64,000 nt of DNA from Streptomyces subrutilus (GTDB taxonomy: Bacteria > Actinomycetota > Actinomycetes > Streptomycetales > Streptomycetaceae): the NCBI RefSeq assembly GCF_008704535.1, contig NZ_CP023701.1, forward strand, positions 1,488,001-1,552,000, read 5' to 3'. Of this stretch, positions 34,583-42,377 are shown piece after piece; the first letter of the stretch is position 1; the number at the start of each line of letters is the position of its first letter. The translations under genes and the position numbers were made by a program. The notes under the pieces were generated by a model, which saw only the letters and a list, made by a program, of their open reading frames with translations, made no database searches and was not told the DNA's origin.

Positions 34583-35766
34583 ACGGCCAGGACTACTACA
34601 TTCCCGCAGCCGCGATGGCGGTCGCCCTCGCCTTCAAGCTGCCCGCCCTGCGGCACAGCTGGCGCGACCCGCTGCTGCGGTCGGTCTGTGCGCTCGTCCT
34701 GCTGGCCGGAGCCGTCTTCACCTTCGCCGCCCCGCCCACCATCGGGGCGGTCAACCGCTGGTCCGGGATCGCCAACTTCTCGGCCCCGCTGGTGTACTGC
34801 CTGATCACCGCCTTCAGCGCCTCCTGCCTGGTCCTGGTCGTGAACTGGCGGGGCGGACCGCCCGAGAAGACCCGCCGGGTCTCGCGCATGTGGATCACGG
34901 TGTACGCCGTCGTGGTGGTCTGCCTGGTCGTGCTCTTCGCGCTGGGCGACGCCTCGGTCGAGCGGCTGCGCGACCTGGACACGTACTACGCCAACACCCC
35001 CTACATCCGGGAGATGATCGCCCTCTACCTGGCGGCCCACTGCGTGGCGGCGGTGGTGATGGTGTCGCTCTGCTGGCGCTGGTCGCTCCAGGTCCGCGGC
35101 TGGCTGCGGGTGGGGCTGATGATCATCGTCGCCGGCTACGTCTTCAACCTCGGCTACGACGCCACCAAGATCACGTCGGTGGTCGCCCGGTGGACCGGCC
35201 ACGACCTCGACTTCCTGAGCACCTTCGTCGCCCCGCCGCTCGCCTCCCTGGGCGCCCTGGTCAGCGCGATCGGCTTCGTCGTGCCGCTGGTCTGCCAGCG
35301 CCTGTCGGACAACTGGCAGTCCTGGACCACCTACCGCAGGCTCGGCGCGCTCTGGCAGGAGGTGCAGATCTCCGCTCCCGAGGGCACCCCCTCCGTGCAG
35401 ATGTCCTGGTGGTCCGCGGCCGAGCTGCGGGTGATCCAGCGCGAGTCGGACATCCACGACGGCTTCCTGCACCTCGGCCCGTACTTCGACCGGGCCCTGC
35501 GCGACGGCGTCCACGCACGCGCCACCGCGGACGGCGCCGACGAGGACACCGCACGCGCGGTCGCCGACGCCGCCATGGTGACGGCCGCCGTACGGGCCCG
35601 CTCCGAGGACCCGGAGGGCGCGGTCATCGGGTCCGGCGAGGAGACCGTGCTCGACACCGCCGACGGGCCGCGCGACCTGCTGCGGATCTCGCACGCGCTG
35701 CGGCACGCGCCCATGGTGCAGGCGGTGCGGCAGCAGACGGCCCTGCCGGCGGCCGGCCCGGCCTGA
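34579..35766 (+). CDS. Multi-pass membrane protein (MAB_1171c-like)
   Basis: The start is a TTG that overlaps the previous stop, giving 395 aa. The first 240 residues hold about seven hydrophobic segments (for example AAMAVALAFKLPAL, ALVLLAGAVFTFAA, VYAVVVVCLVVLFALG, LMIIVAGYVFNLGYDA). The last 150 residues are soluble, with YRRLGALWQEVQ and RVIQRESDIHDGFLHL, resembling the MAB_1171c-type proteins annotated in actinobacteria. Residues WSGIANFSAPLVYCLI form a conserved-looking membrane loop. Its place behind an ImmA/IrrE protease suggests that it senses or transmits the trigger at the membrane. This is an inference. Confidence 0.8.
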   Translation: MNGQDYYIPAAAMAVALAFKLPALRHSWRDPLLRSVCALVLLAGAVFTFAAPPTIGAVNRWSGIANFSAPLVYCLITAFSASCLVLVVNWRGGPPEKTRRVSRMWITVYAVVVVCLVVLFALGDASVERLRDLDTYYANTPYIREMIALYLAAHCVAAVVMVSLCWRWSLQVRGWLRVGLMIIVAGYVFNLGYDATKITSVVARWTGHDLDFLSTFVAPPLASLGALVSAIGFVVPLVCQRLSDNWQSWTTYRRLGALWQEVQISAPEGTPSVQMSWWSAAELRVIQRESDIHDGFLHLGPYFDRALRDGVHARATADGADEDTARAVADAAMVTAAVRARSEDPEGAVIGSGEETVLDTADGPRDLLRISHALRHAPMVQAVRQQTALPAAGPA

Positions 35767-35817
35767 CCCGCCCGGGCGGCCCGGTGACCGGCCGGGTCGG
35801 GCCGGGTGCCCGCCGGA

Positions 35818-36597
35818 TCAGCGGGCGGCCGCCGCCACCGACAGCGTCGGGAAGAGGTCCTGGAAGGGCCCGGCGGAGTCGATCCCGTCCCGTCCGTACG
35901 GCGCGTCGAAGCTCCACACCATGAACAGCAGGAAGACGATCAGCGCGCTGAACAGCCCGGCCAGCAGCAGCTCCCGGCCCGAGCGGCGGATCTGCAGGGT
36001 GAAGATCAGCCCCACCGTGACCACCCCGCCGACCAGCAGCCCGAACCACACCACGCCCGGCAGCGTGGACTCGTCGCTCTGGGTCCGCGAGTGCCGGGCG
36101 TCGTCGGCGGCCGCGATGTGGTCCAGCAGCGGCTGGTAGGCCTGTGCCTGGAGTTCGTTGGAGGGGCTCTGGTGGGTGACGTCGCTGCGCAGCTTGCCGA
36201 GCAGTTGTGCGCCCTCGGGCGAGGCGCCCTCCCCCGAGACCAGCAGCGGCCAGTCCACCGCGACGGTGTGGGACACGTACGCGTCCACCTCGCCGCGGAT
36301 GCGGTCGCGCACGGGCGCCGGGTAGACGTCGGCGCGCTGGGTCACCTCGTACAGCGACTGGGCCTCGCGGCGCACGCTGTCCTCGGCGGACCCGCGCGCC
36401 TCCCAGACGCCCGCGATGGCGAGGCCCAGCACGATCGCGTAGACCACCCCCACCATCATCACCATGTACTCGATGACGTCGGGGGTTTCGCTGGTGTCCT
36501 CGTCAGCGGCGACCCGGCGGTGCCGGATCGTGGTGATGGCGAGGACGAGGGCGCAGACGAGCGCCATGGCGATGGCCAGGACCAGCCATTCGGACAC
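35818..36597 (-). CDS. DUF4239 membrane protein
   Basis: The GTG at 36595-36597 follows GGGAG and gives 259 aa. There is an N-terminal membrane segment (VLAIAMALVCALVLAITT), a second one (VVYAIVLGLAIAGVW), a long helical extracytoplasmic or cytoplasmic middle with SAEDSVRREAQSLYEVTQRA, and two C-terminal segments (VVWFGLLVGGVVTVGLIF, LFSALIVFLLFMVWSFD). This is the DUF4239 layout. The function is unknown. It converges on the triad's membrane protein gene with 51 bases between the stops. Confidence 0.85.
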   Translation of the reverse strand: MSEWLVLAIAMALVCALVLAITTIRHRRVAADEDTSETPDVIEYMVMMVGVVYAIVLGLAIAGVWEARGSAEDSVRREAQSLYEVTQRADVYPAPVRDRIRGEVDAYVSHTVAVDWPLLVSGEGASPEGAQLLGKLRSDVTHQSPSNELQAQAYQPLLDHIAAADDARHSRTQSDESTLPGVVWFGLLVGGVVTVGLIFTLQIRRSGRELLLAGLFSALIVFLLFMVWSFDAPYGRDGIDSAGPFQDLFPTLSVAAAAR

Positions 36598-36681
36598 GTG
36601 GATTCTCCCGTGGTGGATCGGTGGGGTGGGTGGAGCGGTGGGGTCGGCGGTGCGCGGACCGGGTGCCCGGGGGCGGGACGG

Positions 36682-37254
36682 TCAGCCGCGCCGCCTGGAG
36701 CCCGGGCGCAGGGCGGCGGCCGCGAGCACGGCCGGGGTGGTGACGACGGTCATGAGCATCACGGTGGACAGGCCGCCCGGGGTGCGCCGCTGCAGGGCCA
36801 CCGCGCGGTACGGACGCATGTGGAAGGCGCTCACCCGCGCCGCGACCGGCGCCGCCCGGGGCGGAGCCGGGGACGGCGCGGGCGTCGGTCCGACGGCGGC
36901 CGCGACGTCCGGCCCGGCCTCCGGCGGCTTCGCGTCCCCGGCGTCCGGCGCCGGCGCCGGCGCCGGCCGGGCGGCCGGTGCGGACGACGGGGGCGGGGCG
37001 GCGGGCAGCGGGGTCCGCCCCGGATGGTGCACGGTCGGCCGTCCCGGGCCGGGCGCGGTCGGCCGCACCGTGGGCCGGCCGGAGGGGTCGGCCGCGGGCG
37101 GCCGTACGACGAGGTGCCCGTGCGGGCCACCGGGCACGCAGAGGTCGACCCGGGCGCCGCGGCCGTGGCCGTCGCCCGCGACCGCCACGTGGCCGTACAG
37201 CGGGCACAGCGCCGCCACCAGACCCGCCCCGGCGAGGTACTGCCAAGCGGTCAC
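36682..37254 (-). CDS. Proline/alanine-rich membrane-anchored hypothetical protein
   Basis: The GTG at 37252-37254 follows GGGAGG and gives 190 aa. The N-terminus is a hydrophobic segment (YLAGAGLVAALCPLYGHVAV). The middle (about 55-140) is a Pro/Ala-rich low-complexity spacer (PAPAPAPDAGD, TPAPSPAPPRAAP). A second hydrophobic segment lies near the C-terminus (STVMLMTVVTTPAVLAAAAL) and ends in Arg. No known domain is seen. It may be co-transcribed with the DUF4239 gene 84 bases downstream. Confidence 0.6.
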   Translation of the reverse strand: MTAWQYLAGAGLVAALCPLYGHVAVAGDGHGRGARVDLCVPGGPHGHLVVRPPAADPSGRPTVRPTAPGPGRPTVHHPGRTPLPAAPPPSSAPAARPAPAPAPDAGDAKPPEAGPDVAAAVGPTPAPSPAPPRAAPVAARVSAFHMRPYRAVALQRRTPGGLSTVMLMTVVTTPAVLAAAALRPGSRRRG

Positions 37255-37410
37255 CGCGCGTCCTCCCGTTCCGCAGCCGATGTAGGGGTACGGCTGAAGA
37301 AACGATCACGGGCGCGCTTCGACACGCCGCGCGCGGCACCGGATCCGGCACGGCCCTGCGCGGTTCGAGGCGATGGGCCGCGGCGCGGCCCGGCGCGCGC
37401 CGGGACCGGG

Positions 37411-38364
37411 CTACGCCGGAGGCGTCCGCACCGGTCCGGCGGCCGGACCGAGGCCCTCGCCCGGACGCGACGCCGACGACGCAGACGCGGCCGCCGACGC
37501 CGACGCCTCCGAGAGGATGCGCAGGGCGGCTTCCGAGGGCGAGCCGGCCTCCGCGGTGTAGGTGATCAGCGTCTGGTCCGGGTCGTCCGGCAGGTTGAGG
37601 CTCTCGTAGGCGAGGGTGAACTCGCCGACCAGCGGGTGGCGCAGGTGGTAGCCGCCGTGCGTCTTCCCCCGTACCTCCTGCTCCGCCCACAATCCGTTGA
37701 ACTCGGGGCTCCGCTCGCCCAGTTCGGCGATCAGCGCCGCGAACCGCGGATCGTGCGGGTGGCGTCCGAGGTCGAAGCGGAGGAAGGCGACGAGATCGCG
37801 CGCCTTGCGCTCCCAGTTGACGAACCGGCCGCGCACCTCGGGGTCGAGGAAGACCAGCCAGGCCTTGTTGCGGTGCTCGGGCGGCAGGGCGCCGAAGTCC
37901 GTGACCAGGGTGGCGAAGAGCGGGTTCCAGGCGAGGATGTCGGTGCGCCGGCCCACCACGAAGGCAGGGGTCTCCGGCATCGACTCCAGCAGCCTGCGCA
38001 GCCCGGCCCGCACCTCCTGCGGCTCCCGCGCCCCGTCGAGGGCCGCCGCGGCCCGTACGGACCCGGCGCCGCGACCCGCCGTGCGGACCAGCCGGGTGAG
38101 GTGGGCGGTCTCGGCGTCGTCCAGGCGCAGCGCGACGGCGACGGCGCCGAGGACGGCGTCCGAGACGTTCCCGGCGCGGCCCTGCTCGAAGCGCGTGTAG
38201 TAGTCCACGCTGACGCCGGCCAGCCGGGCGAGCTCCTCGCGGCGCAGCCCCGGCACCCGGCGGCGGCCCCCGAGGGAGCGCAGCCCGGCGTCCTCGGGCC
38301 GGATGCGCCCGCGGCGGGAGCGAAGGAAGTCTCCGAGTTCTGCCTTGGGGCCGCTCTGGTTCAT
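37411..38364 (-). CDS. XRE-family regulator with MmyB-like ligand domain (second)
   Basis: This 317-aa protein begins at an ATG at 38362-38364. Its HTH (about 35-95) shows the sub-family signature VPGLRREELARLAGVSVDYY and TRFEQGRAGNVSDAVLGA. The C-terminal part has PAFVVGRRTDILAWNPLFAT, FLDPEVRGRFVNWERKARDL and GEFTLAYESLNLPDDPDQTL, the MmyB PAS-like ligand fold. The end is a Ser/Ala run (SEASASAAASASSAS). It is a second copy of this regulator class in the window. No operon partner lies downstream. Confidence 0.87.
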   Translation of the reverse strand: MNQSGPKAELGDFLRSRRGRIRPEDAGLRSLGGRRRVPGLRREELARLAGVSVDYYTRFEQGRAGNVSDAVLGAVAVALRLDDAETAHLTRLVRTAGRGAGSVRAAAALDGAREPQEVRAGLRRLLESMPETPAFVVGRRTDILAWNPLFATLVTDFGALPPEHRNKAWLVFLDPEVRGRFVNWERKARDLVAFLRFDLGRHPHDPRFAALIAELGERSPEFNGLWAEQEVRGKTHGGYHLRHPLVGEFTLAYESLNLPDDPDQTLITYTAEAGSPSEAALRILSEASASAAASASSASRPGEGLGPAAGPVRTPPA

Positions 38365-38545
38365 ACCTGGATTCTAGGCGCGGATGCGGGTTCGGCCGCG
38401 CCCGAGCACCGTCCCCACCTCGCCTTATGTGCCGTTCACCCCCTTCACCCGCCCGGCCCACCCCTCACGGCGGGCGCCCCTGCCGCGGCCCATGATCGGA
38501 GGGAGCACTCTGCGCGCAGCGCGGGGCACCAGAGGGACGGTGGCG

Positions 38546-38725
38546 ATGGAACGGGACGGTCTCGGCAGCCCGGCGGACCGGACGGTGCGCCGCACGGCCG
38601 GACGCGGACCCGCGCCGCGGGCCCCGTACCCGGACCGGACGGTGCGCCGCACGGCCGGACCGCGGTCCGCGCCGCGGGCCCCGTACGCCGTCGCGGGGTC
38701 CGGTCCGCGCGGGGGCCTGCGGTGA
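38546..38725 (+). CDS. Small Arg/Pro-rich protein with a tandem 19-residue repeat
   Basis: The ATG at 38546 with AGAGGG upstream gives 59 aa, and the TGA overlaps the GTG of the transporter gene (GTGA). Two copies of a 19-residue unit make up most of it: DRTVRRTAGRGPAPRAPYP and DRTVRRTAGPRSAPRAPYA. It has no known domain, is very basic and would be soluble. The in-frame repeat and the overlap support translation. It could be a leader frame that couples translation of the transporter. Confidence 0.45.
   Translation: MERDGLGSPADRTVRRTAGRGPAPRAPYPDRTVRRTAGPRSAPRAPYAVAGSGPRGGLR
38575..38688 (+). repeat. Two tandem 57-bp repeats inside the small ORF
   Basis: Units 38575-38631 and 38632-38688 differ at only a few positions, mainly around GGACGCGGACCCG versus GGACCGCGGTCCG. 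The 57-base period equals 19 codons and preserves the frame. Confidence 0.75.
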
Positions 38726-40287
38726 CCACCGCCCCTCCGCTGCCGCCCACCCCTCCCGTACCGCCCGCCGAGCCCGGCGCGGACCCTGCCGGTGCGCCCG
38801 CACCCGGCGGCCGGTTCCGCCTCCCCTCCGCGCTGACCGTCCTGGCCCTCGTCACGGTGGCCGTCTGGCTGCTGGCCTTCCTCGTCCCGGCCGGGCAGTA
38901 CGACCGCGATGCCGACGGCTCGCCCGTCTCCGGCACCTACCACCGGGTCCACGCCCCCCAGAGCCTCACCGAGCGCCTGCGGGACCTGTTCCTCTCGCCC
39001 GTCAACGGCCTCTACGGGCTTCGCGACCCGGTGACCGGCGAGGTCGGCCCCACCTTCGCCGGCGAGCTGTACGGGAGCGCGGGGGTCTTCCTGTTCGTCC
39101 TGGCCATCGGCGCGTTCATCACGGTCGTCTTCGCCACCGGCGCCCTCGACCGCGGCATCGCCCGGCTCGCCCACCGGCTGCGCGACCGCGGCGCGCTGCT
39201 GATCACCGCCGTCATGCTGGTGTTCTCCGTGCTCGGCACGGTGGAGGGGTTCGCGGAGGAGACGCTCGGGTTCTACGGGCTCCTGGTGCCGATGATGCTG
39301 GCCCTCGGCTACGACCGGCTCGTCGCCGTCGGCTCGGCGATCCTGGGCGCGGGCGTCGGCGTCCTGTGCTCGACGGTGAACCCGTTCGCCACCGGCGTGG
39401 CCTCCTCGGCCGCCGGCATCTCGCTGGGCGACGGCATCGTGCTGCGGTTCGCGATGTGGGTGGTGCTGACCGCCGTGACGATCCTCTACGTCGTCCGGTA
39501 CGCGCGGCGCGTCCAGCGGGACCCGGCCGCCTCCCTGTGCGGATTCCTGCCCGGCGACCGCGCCCAGCGCGCCACCGGCGCCGAGGTGGCGGCACCGGAG
39601 CTGACCGGCCTGCACCGCACGGTGCTGGCGCTGCTCGCCCTGGTCTTCGGGTTCATGGTCTTCTCGGTGGTGCCCTGGCGCGGCGCGCTGACCGGCCGGG
39701 CGGACGCGGCCCCGTACGCCTGGGAGCTGGGCTGGTCCTTCGCCGAGCTCTCGGCGCTGTTCCTGTGCGCGGCGGTGCTGGTGGGACTGGTGGCGCGGCT
39801 GGGCGAGGCGAAGCTCAGCAGCACGATCGTCCGGGGCGCGGCGGACTTCACCTCCCCCGCGCTGGTCATCATGCTGGCCCGCGGGGTCACCGTCATCATG
39901 AACAATGCGAAGATCACCGACACGGTCCTGCACGCCGTCGAGGGCGTGGTCCGGGGCACCTCGTCCGGTGTCTTCGCCGTGATCGTCTTCGTGGTCAACC
40001 TGCCGCTGGCCTTCCTGATCCCCTCGACCTCCGGCCACGCCACCCTCGCCATGCCGATCCTGGCCCCGCTCGCCGACTTCGCTGGCGTCTCCCGGGCGCT
40101 GGTGGTCACGGCCTGGCAGTCGGCGAGCGGCTGGATGAACCTCTGGGTGCCGACCACGGCCGTGACCATCGGCGGCGTCGCCCTGGCCAAGGTCGGCTAC
40201 GACACGTACCTGCGCTTCGTCTGGCCCCTGTTGGCGATCCTGGCCGTGCTGATCTGCGGGTTCCTGGTCCTGGGCGCGACGGTCTGA
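38722..40287 (+). CDS. DcuC/YfcC-type (C4-dicarboxylate anaerobic carrier-like) transporter
   Basis: The GTG at 38722 overlaps the small upstream gene and gives 521 aa. After a proline-rich N-terminus (PPLPPTPPVPPAEPG) come about twelve hydrophobic segments. Family-like stretches are FLVPAGQYDR near residue 55, LFVLAIGAFITVVFATGALD, GTVEGFAEETLGFYGLLVPM, LGAGVGVLCSTVNPFATG and FLIPSTSGHATLAMPILAPL. The PF03606 group includes YfcC and arginine/ornithine-type carriers, so the substrate could be an amino acid or carboxylate. A strong terminator follows. Confidence 0.85.
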   Translation: MTTAPPLPPTPPVPPAEPGADPAGAPAPGGRFRLPSALTVLALVTVAVWLLAFLVPAGQYDRDADGSPVSGTYHRVHAPQSLTERLRDLFLSPVNGLYGLRDPVTGEVGPTFAGELYGSAGVFLFVLAIGAFITVVFATGALDRGIARLAHRLRDRGALLITAVMLVFSVLGTVEGFAEETLGFYGLLVPMMLALGYDRLVAVGSAILGAGVGVLCSTVNPFATGVASSAAGISLGDGIVLRFAMWVVLTAVTILYVVRYARRVQRDPAASLCGFLPGDRAQRATGAEVAAPELTGLHRTVLALLALVFGFMVFSVVPWRGALTGRADAAPYAWELGWSFAELSALFLCAAVLVGLVARLGEAKLSSTIVRGAADFTSPALVIMLARGVTVIMNNAKITDTVLHAVEGVVRGTSSGVFAVIVFVVNLPLAFLIPSTSGHATLAMPILAPLADFAGVSRALVVTAWQSASGWMNLWVPTTAVTIGGVALAKVGYDTYLRFVWPLLAILAVLICGFLVLGATV

Positions 40288-40325
40288 CCCGTCCGCGGTG
40301 CGGGCGGGGCCGGGCCGCGGGCGGG

Positions 40326-40371
40326 CACGCGTGAGGGGCGCGACCCCGACGGGTCGCGCCCCTCACGCGTG
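40326..40371. terminator. Strong bidirectional terminator
   Basis: A perfect 21-bp stem: 40326-40346 (CACGCGTGAGGGGCGCGACCC without its last base is repeated inverted) pairs with 40351-40371, with a 4-base loop CGAC. It lies between the convergent transporter gene and metG. Confidence 0.85.
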
Positions 40372-40384
40372 GCGGCCGGGAGCC

Positions 40385-42100
40385 TCAGGCGTCCGGCGAT
40401 CCGCCGAAGCGCTCGCGGTAGGACTCCAGGTCGTCTTCGGTGATCTTCGCGAAGAGCACCGGCGGCACGGTGAACGGAGTCCCCGCCGGGACCGCGTCCA
40501 GGGACCTGGCCTGCTCCGGGGTGACCCACGACGCGGTGTCGTCGGCCAGCGCGAACGCGGAGCGCATGGCGGCCGCCGAGGCCGGGATGAAGGGCTCGGA
40601 GACCACCGAGTAGAGGTGGATGAGGTTCATCGCGGTGCGCAGGGTCAGCGCCGCGCCCTCCGGGTCCGTCTTGATCTCCAGCCAGGGGGCCTTCTCCTCC
40701 AGGTAGGAGTTTCCGGCCGACCACAGCGCGCGCAGGGCCGCCGCGGCCTTGCGGTACTGGAGGGTCTCCATGTGGTTCTCGTACTCGGCGAGGAGCTCGG
40801 CGATCTGGCCGCCCAGCTTCGCCTCGGCCTCGCCGGCCGCGTTGCCCGCCGGGACCTCGTCGCCGAAGCGCTTGCGGGAGAAGGACAGCACCCGGTTGAC
40901 GAAGTTGCCCAGGGTGTCGGCGAGGTCCTTGTTGACTGTGGCGGTGAAGTGCTCCCACGTGAACGAGGAGTCGTCGGACTCGGGCGCGTTGGCGATGAGG
41001 AAGTAGCGCCAGTAGTCGGCCGGGAGGATGTCGAGGGCCTGGTCGGTGAAGACGCCGCGCTTCTGCGAGGTGGAGAACTTGCCGCCGTAGTACGTCAGCC
41101 AGTTGAACGCCTTGACGTAGTCGACCTTCTTCCACGGCTCGCGGGTGCCCAGCTCGGTTGCCGGGAACATGACGGTGTGGAAGGGGACGTTGTCCTTGGC
41201 CATGAACTGGGTGTAGCGGACGTCCGCGGCCTCGTACCACCACGCCTTGTGGTCGCGGCCGGCCGGGTCGGCGTCCGCCCACTCCTTGGTGGCGGCGATG
41301 TACTCGATCGGCGCGTCGAACCAGACGTAGAAGACCTTGCCCGCGGCGGCCAGCTCGGGCCACGTGTCGGCCGGCACCGGGACGCCCCAGTCCAGGTCGC
41401 GGGTGATGGCGCGGTCGTGCAGGCCCTCGGTCAGCCACTTGCGGGCGATGGAGGAGGCCAGCTGCGGCCACTCCTCCTCGTGCTCCGCCACCCAGGCCTC
41501 GACCTCGACCTGGAGCTTGGACTGGAGGAGGAAGAGGTGCGTGGTCTCCCGTACCTCCAGGTCGGTGGAGCCGGAGATGGCCGAGCGGGGCTCGATCAGG
41601 TCCGTCGGGTCCAGGACGCGGGTGCAGTTCTCGCACTGGTCGCCGCGGGCCTTGTCGTAGCCGCAGTGCGGACAGGTGCCCTCGACGTAGCGGTCGGGCA
41701 GGAAGCGGCCGTCGGCCGGCGAGTACACCTGCCGGATCGCGCGCTCCTCGATGAAGCCGTTCCGCTGGAGCTGCCGGGCGAAGTGCTGGGTGATCTCGGC
41801 GTTCTGCGCGGAGGAGCTGCGGCCGAAGTGGTCGAAGGACAGCCGGAAGCCGTCGTAGACCGCCTTCTGGGCGTCGTGTGCCTGCGCGCAGAATTCGGCG
41901 ACGGAGACGCCGGCTTCCTTCGCGGCGAGTTCGGCGGGGGTGCCGTGCTCGTCGGTGGCGCAGATGTACAGGACGTCGTGGCCGCGCTGGCGGAGGTACC
42001 GGGAGTACACGTCCGCCGGAAGCATCGACCCGACCATGTTGCCCAGGTGCTTGATCCCGTTGATGTACGGAAGCGCGCTGGTGATCAGGTGTCGAGCCAT
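40385..42100 (-). CDS. metG: Methionyl-tRNA synthetase
   Basis: The ATG at 42098-42100 has GGAG 9 bases upstream and begins the family similarity ([20 protein letters not shown]), so it is preferred to the ATG at 42113-42115; the product is 571 aa. Motifs are the class I HIGH equivalent HLGN, the zinc knuckle [17 protein letters not shown] (about residue 140) and the KMSKS equivalent in [12 protein letters not shown]. It charges tRNA-Met and initiator tRNA. It is an essential core gene and shows this part of the window is chromosomal. Confidence 0.96.
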   Translation of the reverse strand: MARHLITSALPYINGIKHLGNMVGSMLPADVYSRYLRQRGHDVLYICATDEHGTPAELAAKEAGVSVAEFCAQAHDAQKAVYDGFRLSFDHFGRSSSAQNAEITQHFARQLQRNGFIEERAIRQVYSPADGRFLPDRYVEGTCPHCGYDKARGDQCENCTRVLDPTDLIEPRSAISGSTDLEVRETTHLFLLQSKLQVEVEAWVAEHEEEWPQLASSIARKWLTEGLHDRAITRDLDWGVPVPADTWPELAAAGKVFYVWFDAPIEYIAATKEWADADPAGRDHKAWWYEAADVRYTQFMAKDNVPFHTVMFPATELGTREPWKKVDYVKAFNWLTYYGGKFSTSQKRGVFTDQALDILPADYWRYFLIANAPESDDSSFTWEHFTATVNKDLADTLGNFVNRVLSFSRKRFGDEVPAGNAAGEAEAKLGGQIAELLAEYENHMETLQYRKAAAALRALWSAGNSYLEEKAPWLEIKTDPEGAALTLRTAMNLIHLYSVVSEPFIPASAAAMRSAFALADDTASWVTPEQARSLDAVPAGTPFTVPPVLFAKITEDDLESYRERFGGSPDA

Positions 42101-42222
42101 CCTCGGATGCTCCATTTCCTCTGTGCGGTGCAGCGTGACGTGACGGAATGTGAACGCGGTTCATCGTATCGAACCGCCGAAAGGCCCCGCGCCGCATTTG
42201 TTCTGGTGGACTAAACGCAAAA

Positions 42223-42256
42223 GCGAGGGCAGTGACCTCTCCGTCACGGCCCTCGC
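42223..42256 (-). terminator. Rho-independent terminator of the sigma-like membrane protein gene
   Basis: GCGAGGGC (42223-42230) pairs with GCCCTCGC (42249-42256) and GTGAC with GTCAC, with one mismatch between the two stems. Read on the minus strand, the hairpin is followed by TTTTGCGTTTAG. It lies between the 654-aa protein gene and metG. Confidence 0.75.
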
Positions 42257-42328
42257 GATCGCGCCCATGCTACAGCCGGTCGGCCGGCCCCCGGACCGCC
42301 GGGAGCCCGTGCGCCACCGGCCCCGCCC

Positions 42329-42376
42329 GACGGTCCGTCCGACAGTCCGTCCGACAGTCCGTCCGACAGTCCCGCC
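42329..42376. repeat. Four tandem 12-bp repeats after a stop codon
   Basis: Unit GACAGTCCGTCC at 42329, 42341, 42353 and 42365; copies two and three are identical, and the outer copies differ at one or two positions. The array directly follows the stop of the minus-strand gene ending at 42378 and was probably made by slippage. Confidence 0.7.
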
Positions 42377-42377
42377 T

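Noticed and set aside
35806..38721. N-terminal extension of the DcuC/YfcC-type transporter over upstream sequence
   Set aside because: The open frame runs antisense through three genes; the GTG at 38722 with a GTGA overlap is a good start and family similarity begins after it.
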